Positions 44,243-50,163 of a stretch of DNA of 50,163 nucleotides are shown here, one piece after another. The DNA lies in contig NZ_KE383974.1 of the NCBI RefSeq assembly GCF_000423085.1, positions 158,400 through 208,562 on the forward strand. Direction: 5' to 3'. The position numbers were made by a program, and so were the translations under genes. Numbering within the stretch: the first letter of the stretch is position 1; every line of letters starts with the position of its first letter. The notes under the pieces were generated by a model. The model saw only the letters and a program-made list of their open reading frames with translations, had not been told where the DNA came from and ran no database searches. The DNA comes from Granulicoccus phenolivorans DSM 17626 = NBRC 107789 = JCM 15570 (GTDB lineage: Bacteria > Actinomycetota > Actinomycetes > Propionibacteriales > Propionibacteriaceae).

Positions 44243-45481
44243 ATGTCGACCCGAGCCGAGGATCCCGACGGTTCCCGTCTGCTGACCACCGATGAGGTGG
44301 GTCCGCTACTGGCGGCGGCGGTCACCCATGCCGGGGGACGGCTGGTGAGCTGGCAACTCGACCACGTCGACCAGAATCCGAATCAGTCCACGACCGCGAC
44401 CTATTCGGCGGTCGTCGACTGGCCCTTCGGGCGGCGCGACGAACTGCTCGGAGTCAGTGCCCGGGCCTCGGGTCGGGCGCCCACCGATGAGCGGGCCCGG
44501 ATCTTTGCCGACGGGGACCGGGAGGCCGCGGTCTGGCTCTATCCGCGGGATCCGGACCTGCCCGGCCTGGCGCGGGCGGCGTACCCGGAGGACATGGCGG
44601 TGCTGCTCTCGGAGATCATGGGCATCCCGATCCCCAGCGACTGCGTCCGCCTGGACATGATCGGCTACCGGCCGCGGCGCCGGGCGGTGCTGCGGGCCAC
44701 GGTCGCGATGACCCACCACGGGCGGCCGGTCCACCGGGTCTTCTACGTCAAGGTGCTGCGCGAACACCTGTTCCACGATGTCCGGATCCGCCACGAGATG
44801 CTGCTCGCGGCCGGGGTGCCCGCACCGGTGGTGGCCGCGGCGACCCCGGACTGTCTGCTGGTCCTGGATGCCCTGCCCGGTACGCCGTTGGCCCGCGCGA
44901 TCTTCGACCCGCGTCCGCCCTGCACCGCCGAACAGCTGATCGGGGTGCTCGATGCGATGCCGCCGGCGGTGACCCAGCTGCCGCGCCGGGCCCCGTGGGC
45001 GGACTCGGTGCAGCACTATGCCGAGATGGTGATCCAGGCGATGCCAGCCCTGGAGGGCCGGCTGCGCCGGCTGGCCGACGAGATCGAGGCCGGGCTGCGG
45101 CCCATCCCGCCGGGCAACGAGCCCACCCACGGCGACTTCCACGAGGGTCAGATCCACGTCGCGCACGGTTCGGTCTGCGGCCTGCTCGACATCGACACCA
45201 TCGGCCCCGGCAGCCGGGCCGACGACCTGGCCTGCCTGATCGCGCATCTGTCCACGGTGCAGCGGATGAACGCCGAACAGGCCGCCCGGGTGCGTCACCT
45301 GCTGGCGACCTGGGTCCCGGTCTTCGACGAGCGGGTCAATCCGGGGGAACTGCGGCTGCGCGCCGCAGCGGTGGTGATCAGCCTGGCCACCGGACCCTAC
45401 CGGGGGCAGGAACCGAACTGGATGGCCGAGACCGTCGGGATCGTCAACGCCGCCGAGACCCTCGTCGGCCAGGTGCGCTGA
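44243..45481 (+). CDS. Aminoglycoside-phosphotransferase-fold (APH) family protein
   Basis: A 412-residue protein with a kinase-like fold. The catalytic loop reads THGDFHEGQIHV, with Gln where the usual HGDxxxxN has Asn, and the metal-binding DID in LLDIDTIGPG replaces DFD; the fold's remaining strands (VFYVKVLREH, LLVLDALPG) are present. Acts on an unknown hydroxylated small molecule or may be inactive. AGGAGG is 11 bases upstream. The last 38 bases overlap the end of the convergent M23 gene. Confidence 0.8.
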   Translation: MSTRAEDPDGSRLLTTDEVGPLLAAAVTHAGGRLVSWQLDHVDQNPNQSTTATYSAVVDWPFGRRDELLGVSARASGRAPTDERARIFADGDREAAVWLYPRDPDLPGLARAAYPEDMAVLLSEIMGIPIPSDCVRLDMIGYRPRRRAVLRATVAMTHHGRPVHRVFYVKVLREHLFHDVRIRHEMLLAAGVPAPVVAAATPDCLLVLDALPGTPLARAIFDPRPPCTAEQLIGVLDAMPPAVTQLPRRAPWADSVQHYAEMVIQAMPALEGRLRRLADEIEAGLRPIPPGNEPTHGDFHEGQIHVAHGSVCGLLDIDTIGPGSRADDLACLIAHLSTVQRMNAEQAARVRHLLATWVPVFDERVNPGELRLRAAAVVISLATGPYRGQEPNWMAETVGIVNAAETLVGQVR

Positions 45482-46475
45482 GCAGCGCCACACCGACGGC
45501 CAGGGTGCCCACCGCGCCGACCAGCGCCGGCAGCCCGGCCTCGGCCCCGGTGTCGGCCAGCCCCGTGCCCTGGTACGCAGAGGCGCCCGGGCCCTTGTTG
45601 TCGGCGACCGGGACCAGCGCGGGTTCACTCGGGGCGGGTTCGTTCGGGGTGGGCTCCGGCGCGGCGGTCGGGGTCGGTTCCGCCGGAAGGGTCGGGGTGG
45701 TTCGTACCGCAGTGGGCGTCTTGGAGGCGGTCGGCTGCGCGGTCCGGCTCGGGCGCGGGGACGCCGTGTTGCTGGGCCGGGCCGTGCTGCTCGGTCGCGG
45801 GGATGCGGTGCTACTGGGCGTCGGGGACGCAGTGCTGCTCGGCCGCGGGGACGCCGTGCTACTGGGCGTGGTCTTCGGGGCGGTCGGGGTCGGCTGCGTC
45901 GTGGTGGCGGCACCGGCGATGTTCTTGCTGGTCACCCTGCTCCCGACCGCCCACAGGTCCACCCCCTCGGCGACCTTCAGCTTGGTCTGCGGCTGGTAGT
46001 ACGCCTTGCCGGTGGAGCACTGCACGACGTTCCAGTGCAGATGCGGCCCGGTGGTCTTCGCCCCGGTGTTGCCCGACAGCGCCACCTTCTGGCCGCGCTG
46101 GACGGCGTCGCCCTTTTTGACCTGGAACTGGTTCAGATGCAGGTACTGCGTGCAGAAGTCATCGGCCCCCGGATGCTTGATCAGCAGCATGTTCCCGCCG
46201 CCGGCGTTCCAGCCCGCGTCGACCACGGTGCCGGCCGCCGACGCCCGGAGCTGGGTGTTGCTCGGCGTACCGAAGTCGATCGCGTTGAAGTTCCAGATGT
46301 CGTTGTGGCTGTAGGTCCCGTTGCCGCCCTGGGTGATCGCGTACCCCTCGCCGGCACTCCACGGCAGGTACAGCGTCGGGGGAGCGGCGTACGCCTGCTG
46401 CAGACCGACCCCGGCGGTCACCATCGTCGCGGCGAGAGCGGCGCCGACAATGATGCGGCGGGTGCGCTGGTGCAT
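45444..46475 (-). CDS. Sortase-anchored M23-family protein (LAxTG type)
   Basis: A 343-residue exported protein: signal peptide (to about AYA-A, residue 30), M23A-like domain with HND (His57), AIDFG (Asp67) and the GPHLHW pair (His145, His147), a Ser/Thr/Pro tract with octad repeats (about 205-290), and a cell-wall sorting signal LADTG (306-310), helix and RRGSRRR tail. LAxTG is the class E sortase motif. The first zinc ligand is displaced relative to the usual HxGxD, as in LasA-type enzymes; whether it is active is uncertain. GGGAGGA precedes the ATG. No sortase gene is in the window. Confidence 0.85.
   Translation of the reverse strand: MHQRTRRIIVGAALAATMVTAGVGLQQAYAAPPTLYLPWSAGEGYAITQGGNGTYSHNDIWNFNAIDFGTPSNTQLRASAAGTVVDAGWNAGGGNMLLIKHPGADDFCTQYLHLNQFQVKKGDAVQRGQKVALSGNTGAKTTGPHLHWNVVQCSTGKAYYQPQTKLKVAEGVDLWAVGSRVTSKNIAGAATTTQPTPTAPKTTPSSTASPRPSSTASPTPSSTASPRPSSTARPSNTASPRPSRTAQPTASKTPTAVRTTPTLPAEPTPTAAPEPTPNEPAPSEPALVPVADNKGPGASAYQGTGLADTGAEAGLPALVGAVGTLAVGVALLSAPGRRGSRRR
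45763..45873. repeat. 24-bp repeats encoding a Ser/Thr/Pro/Arg tract
   Basis: Three tandem 24-mers (45781-45804, 45805-45828, 45829-45852) resembling gccgtgctgctcggtcgcgggga, with degenerate flanking copies, encode SSTASPxP units in the wall-spanning stalk of the minus-strand M23 protein. Length variation would alter stalk reach without breaking the frame. Confidence 0.8.
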
Positions 46476-46559
46476 GGGGGTCCTCCCGGTCGGGTACCCC
46501 GACCCTAGGAGGACCCGGACCCGCCCCGCGCGCCCGCCGCCGTGGAAGTTTCCTTCCGC

Positions 46560-47357
46560 TCAGGCGATGACCACACTCGCCTCGGCGGTGTTCACCCGGA
46601 AGGCGAGGGACTCCTGCAGATAGAGCCGGACGGTGCTGTCGTCGTGCGACAGATAGCCGATCGAGACGTCCTGGCCCAGGTGCAGTTCGAAGTCACCGCC
46701 GCGCTCGGTGAGCAGGACCGCCCCGGACAGCGCCGGCGCCCACACGATCCGCCCGCCCTGCAGGATCCGCTCGACATGGGTGCCGATCGGGTACCCGTGG
46801 TCGGTGGTCTCCAGCGCCTTGGTGTACAGCTCGCTGCCCAGGACCAGCGCATAGTCGCCGGAGACGCCGACGCTGCGCAGCTGGGTGATCGCCCGGGCCA
46901 CGACCCCGGGCAGGTCGACCACGTCGGCCGGCAGCGCGAGCTGCGGGTTCGAGCTCTCCGGGATGATCCCGGGCATCCGGATCTGCTCGGCGCCGCCGAA
47001 CACCGCCCGGTCCTCGGCGTGGGCGAGCAGGGTCGCGGCGTCCTTGACCGGCTGCCAGTCCGAATCCTGGGAGCCGCGGGCCACGTCGTCGATCGCCTCC
47101 CGGGTGACGGTGAAGGGGACCCGGAGTTCGGCGACCGGCAGCACCTGCCGGACCCTGGTCTCCACCCCCTCGGCCAGCGCCGGCACCGCGGCGACGTGCC
47201 CGGTGTCCAGGGCGGAGAAGGCGAAGCCGGCCGGACCGGCCACATCGACCACGGTGCGTGCGGTGGAGTTGCGGGTGAAGGTACGCCGGGCCTCGTCCTC
47301 GATCGCGGTCCAGGCGGCGTCGTTGATCGGGGCCAGCGAACGGTACAGGTTGTTCAC
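46560..47357 (-). CDS. Encapsulin shell protein (family 1, linocin/Cfp29-like)
   Basis: A 265-residue HK97-fold protein that self-assembles into a hollow nanocompartment. Recognised by the N-terminal MNNLYRSLAPINDAAWTAIE, EARRTFTRNSTAR and the C-terminal YLSHDDSTVRLYLQESLAFRV with a conserved end (EASVVIA). Length matches the family. The GTG start has GAAAGGAAA upstream at about seven bases. It is the second gene of a two-gene operon after the DyP peroxidase, 28 bases apart; that peroxidase carries a targeting tail, so the pair forms a loaded compartment. Confidence 0.95.
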   Translation of the reverse strand: MNNLYRSLAPINDAAWTAIEDEARRTFTRNSTARTVVDVAGPAGFAFSALDTGHVAAVPALAEGVETRVRQVLPVAELRVPFTVTREAIDDVARGSQDSDWQPVKDAATLLAHAEDRAVFGGAEQIRMPGIIPESSNPQLALPADVVDLPGVVARAITQLRSVGVSGDYALVLGSELYTKALETTDHGYPIGTHVERILQGGRIVWAPALSGAVLLTERGGDFELHLGQDVSIGYLSHDDSTVRLYLQESLAFRVNTAEASVVIA

Positions 47358-47385
47358 AATGTTTCCTTTCGATGCGCGGTGCGGG

Positions 47386-48360
47386 TCACTGCTTCAGGCT
47401 GCCGATGCCCAGCGAGCCGTCGGCGGGGGTCTCGGCGCCCGGCCGTGGCGGCTGGTTGCCGAGGAAGTCAAGGCTGGGGACGAAGAAGAGGCTGCCGGTG
47501 TGCGCGGTGGAGAAGTCCAGCACCCGGTCGTGGTTGCCCTCGGGAACGCCGAGGAACATCCGCTCCAGCATCGTTTCGGTGATCGACACGTCGGCGGCGT
47601 ACCCGATGAAGTAGGTACCCCACTCCTGGGTGCCGATCGTGCCGAAGGAGCGGTTGTCGCGCAGAATGTCGCGTTCGTTGCCGTTGGCGTCCTCGATCGT
47701 GTTCAGCGCGACGTGGGAGTTGCTGGGCTTGTCCGCATCGGCGAACTCGAGGTCCTCCAGTTTGGTCCGCCCGATCGCGGCCTCCTGCTCGGCCACGCTC
47801 AATCGGCCCCAGGCGTCGAGATCGTGCAGGTACTTCTGGACGATCACGTACGAGCCGCCGGCGAACGGGTCGTCCGCGGGCAGGAACACCGCCGCGGCGG
47901 CGTCGGCGCCCTCCGGGTTGGCGGTGCCGTCGACGAAGCCGAGCAGATCCCGCTCGTCCAGGTAGCGGAACCCGTGCACCTCATCGATCACGTCCGCGTG
48001 CCCGCGCAGGGTGTCCCCGATCAGCTTGGCCAGGCTGAAGCACTGGTCCTGCTGGGAGCTGCGCAGGTGGAAAAACAGGTCCCCGGGGGTCGAGACCGCG
48101 GTGTGCGTGGCGCCGCGGACCTCCCGGAACGGATGCAGCTGCTCCGGCTTCGGGCCCGCGTACAGCCGGTCCCACAGCTGCGAACCGATCCCCACCACGG
48201 TGGCCAGATCCTGGTTCGGCGATCGGAAGGAGACGCTGCGGGTCAGATCCGGCAGGCCGGCCAGAAAGTCCCGAATGGCATCTTCGGCTCCCGGACGCAC
48301 CGTGAATACCAGAAAGTACGCCGAGGCTCCCGCGGTCCCGGTCGGCTGCTGCAGCGGCAT
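47386..48360 (-). CDS. DyP-type heme peroxidase with encapsulin targeting tail
   Basis: A 324-residue dye-decolourising peroxidase. The signature GFVDGT supplies the catalytic Asp144; the proximal heme His is likely His216 (NSHVAL) and the distal Arg is Arg234 (DILRDNRSF). A Pro-rich linker follows (about 303-313), and the last residues DGSLGIGSLKQ (314-324) match the cargo-loading peptide that docks enzymes inside encapsulin shells. AGGAG at seven bases supports the ATG at 48360; TTG and ATG further upstream are less likely. The encapsulin gene is next. Confidence 0.95.
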   Translation of the reverse strand: MPLQQPTGTAGASAYFLVFTVRPGAEDAIRDFLAGLPDLTRSVSFRSPNQDLATVVGIGSQLWDRLYAGPKPEQLHPFREVRGATHTAVSTPGDLFFHLRSSQQDQCFSLAKLIGDTLRGHADVIDEVHGFRYLDERDLLGFVDGTANPEGADAAAAVFLPADDPFAGGSYVIVQKYLHDLDAWGRLSVAEQEAAIGRTKLEDLEFADADKPSNSHVALNTIEDANGNERDILRDNRSFGTIGTQEWGTYFIGYAADVSITETMLERMFLGVPEGNHDRVLDFSTAHTGSLFFVPSLDFLGNQPPRPGAETPADGSLGIGSLKQ

Positions 48361-48491
48361 GGGCAAACTCCTCATCAACTCATTACCCTCGCGAACGATC
48401 TCCCGCTCACCCTATGCCGGGCGCTGCTCGCCGATTCGGCCGGGCGCACCGGAGGTGGTTGACTTCGCCCAGACCGTCCCGAAGGAGCCCC

Positions 48492-50163
48492 ATGCCGCCT
48501 CGCCACACCCGCCCGCTCGCCGCCGTGCTGGCGGGGCTGGGACTGCTGCTGCTGGCCGGCGGGCTGCCCGCGTACGCCGCCCCGACCCCGACTCCGGCTC
48601 CGACCCGGACCGCGGCCCCGACCGGGAGCGCCGGCCCGGACGAGCAGGAACTGGCGAAGGCGCTGCAGCGCGATCTGGGGATGTCGGTCGAACAGTTCCG
48701 GCAGCAGGCGGCGACCAGCGAGCAGGCGGCGACCCTGGCCACCAAGCTGGAGCAGCAGCCGGAGTACTACGGCGTCAGCGTCCACGACGGCCGGATCACC
48801 GTGCGCGGGCGCGGGGCCGCCGTCGAGCAGGCGGCCGCCGCGGCCGGAGCCCGGGTGAGCGATCCCGGGCCGCAGGCGGTCAAGCCGGCCGAGCTGGCGA
48901 CCAAGTTCCGGCAGGAGGTCGGCTCCGACGTCCGGTACGCGGTGAAGACGACCACCGACCAGGTGGTGCTGCAGGTCGCCGAACCCGATCGGTCCACCGG
49001 CGGCAAGACACCCGCGCAGTTCGCGGCCGAGCAGGGCGTACCGGTGGAGCGGTTGACGGTGGTCACACCGCACACCGACCTGCGCGGCGGGGAGCGCTAC
49101 ACCGCCTCGAACCTGGCCTGCTCCTGGGGATTCGCCCTGGTCACCGCGCAGGCCGACCCGGCCCTGCTGAGCGCCGGGCACTGCGCCAACTACGGGATGG
49201 GCAACATCGCCCGGACGCCGAGCGGCGCCATCATCGGCACCCTGGACTGGTACCAGTTCGGCGACCGGGCCGACCTGTCGGTGTACGCCACCCTGCAGCC
49301 CGGGATGACTCCGGTCGCCGAGGTGACCGGGTACGCCAATGCGGCCACCGCGATCAACGACTGGTTCGAACCGCCGGTCGGGACGCCGGTGTGTGCGGCC
49401 GGTGCGACGACCGGGGCGCTCACCTGCGGCACGGTCACCGACATCACCGACTTCATGGTCCACTGGAATGACGACAACACCGACCACCTGGTCACCGGCT
49501 TCGGCTACGACCGGATCAGCCGACCGGGCGACTCCGGTGGCGCGGTCTTTGCCGGCAACCGGGCGGTGGGCGTGGTCAGTGGCGGGGCGGACACCAAAAC
49601 GTACGCGTCCTCGCTGAAGGCGGCGATGGATCGTGGCTACAAGATGATGCTGCCGCAGCCGCAGATCCGCTCCTACGACGCCGGCAGCGGGCAGGTCCGG
49701 GGGAGCGTACCCACCGGTTCCGGGCTGCCGGCCAACACCCGCGTGAGGGTCACCATGGGGTCGCGGTCGGCGACCGTGCCGGTCGACGGGTCCGGCAACT
49801 TCTCCTTCACCTCCCTGGGCGCCGACCAGCAGCGGCTGCAGACCGTGAGCGACACCGGCGCCTCGGTGCAGCAGGCCTGGTCCCGCGATCTGGGCAATCC
49901 GACCGGGGACCAGGTCTGCGGGCTGAGCCAGGGCGGCTGCGTGCGCACCTACCAGGGCGGGACGCTGGCCTGGTCGTCGGCGACCGGCTGGCATGTGACC
50001 CGCAATGCGATCGGGGCGAAATGGGCCGCGGTGGGGCGCGAGGGCGGCCGGCTGGGCTACCCGACCACCGATGAGATCTGTGGGCTGACCGGCGGCGGCT
50101 GCTACCAGCTGTTCACCGGCGGGGCAGTGCTGTGGTCCCCGGCCACCGGAACCCACACCAGCT
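48492..50163 (+). CDS. Secreted chymotrypsin-fold (S1) protease with LGFP repeats, partial
   Basis: The frame is open for 557 codons from ATG 48492 to the window edge. The protein has a signal peptide (to about AYA-A, residue 30), a propeptide-like region (about 50-195; FRQQAATSEQ, YYGVSVHDGRITV), and a streptogrisin/alpha-lytic-type protease domain with His230 (SAGHC), Asp261 (RADLSV) and Ser348 (PGDSGG), plus likely disulfides Cys210-Cys231 and Cys301-Cys312. Then comes a beta-rich linker and LGFP-type repeats (LGNPTGDQVCGL; LGYPTTDEICGL), which bind cell wall or glycans. GAAGGAG precedes the ATG. It is divergent from the peroxidase. The 3' end is missing. Confidence 0.88.
   Translation, partial: MPPRHTRPLAAVLAGLGLLLLAGGLPAYAAPTPTPAPTRTAAPTGSAGPDEQELAKALQRDLGMSVEQFRQQAATSEQAATLATKLEQQPEYYGVSVHDGRITVRGRGAAVEQAAAAAGARVSDPGPQAVKPAELATKFRQEVGSDVRYAVKTTTDQVVLQVAEPDRSTGGKTPAQFAAEQGVPVERLTVVTPHTDLRGGERYTASNLACSWGFALVTAQADPALLSAGHCANYGMGNIARTPSGAIIGTLDWYQFGDRADLSVYATLQPGMTPVAEVTGYANAATAINDWFEPPVGTPVCAAGATTGALTCGTVTDITDFMVHWNDDNTDHLVTGFGYDRISRPGDSGGAVFAGNRAVGVVSGGADTKTYASSLKAAMDRGYKMMLPQPQIRSYDAGSGQVRGSVPTGSGLPANTRVRVTMGSRSATVPVDGSGNFSFTSLGADQQRLQTVSDTGASVQQAWSRDLGNPTGDQVCGLSQGGCVRTYQGGTLAWSSATGWHVTRNAIGAKWAAVGREGGRLGYPTTDEICGLTGGGCYQLFTGGAVLWSPATGTHTS

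Noticed and set aside
45763-45873. Mobile element or CRISPR repeats
   Set aside because: The repeats are in frame within a coding stalk and have no spacers or flanking inverted repeats.

Overview
The window is dense, very GC-rich DNA with genes on both strands, ATG and GTG starts, many ATGA or TGATG overlaps and no rRNA or tRNA gene that I could recognise. The gene content and the run sucC-sucD / perM-like / purN-purH-folD-DUF3017 / mdh are typical of Actinomycetota. PspC-type sensor kinases, an LAxTG (sortase E-type) surface protein and M23 peptidases fit a high-GC Gram-positive; a member of the Propionibacteriales is my best guess, but this is inference. No phage, IS element, CRISPR array or integrase is visible, so this looks like ordinary chromosome with a few accessory signalling and cell-surface modules.

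Layout. 1-254: tandem repeats and a hairpin behind cysK. 255-5812: cysK (-), a HIT protein, two tandem paralogous unknown proteins, a 3-hydroxyisobutyrate-dehydrogenase-family enzyme and guaA. 5846-9772: an envelope-stress-like cluster with three PspC domains (small PspC protein, small membrane protein, PspC/LiaF-like protein on -; PspC-fused histidine kinase and LuxR regulator on +). 9932-14710: M23 peptidase, pcrA helicase (-), DUF805 protein and a membrane protein. 15102-19659: MHS-type permease (-) divergent from an OmpR regulator, histidine kinase and TAXI-type binding lipoprotein, which together look like a solute-sensing transport switch. 19735-21354: GlsB-like protein and a second M23 peptidase, a paralogue of the first that shares its promoter block. 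21715-30748: sucCD with a structured leader, a large membrane-anchored two-domain sensor-like protein (-), a PerM-like protein, purN, purH, folD and a DUF3017 protein. 30761-34580: small membrane proteins, a VOC protein and a DesK/NarL-type two-component pair. 34616-38815: mdh (-), then an unusual 745-residue double-membrane-block sensor and its regulator. 38823-41664 (-): purU, a DUF4352-like lipoprotein and UDP-glucose-dehydrogenase-family enzyme. 41812-45481: CorC-type protein preceded by a possible leader peptide, trpS and an APH-fold protein. 45444-48360 (-): sortase-motif M23 protein, encapsulin shell and DyP peroxidase with a cargo-loading tail. 48492 to the end: a secreted chymotrypsin-fold protease with LGFP repeats, cut by the window edge.

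How the parts relate. Four two-component pairs occur in 31 kb, each next to genes it plausibly controls. One-carbon and purine metabolism is well represented (guaA, purN, purH, folD, purU), as is the TCA cycle (sucCD, mdh). Three M23 proteins, a secreted protease and several PspC or small membrane proteins point to cell-wall remodelling. A recurring TANNNT-like hexamer 6-8 nt ahead of start codons suggests that about ten of these genes are read from leaderless transcripts, and I used this to choose several starts. The most distinctive modules are the DyP-loaded encapsulin operon, the binding-protein/two-component/permease cluster, the double-block sensor kinase, and the paralogous M23 pair with duplicated promoter.
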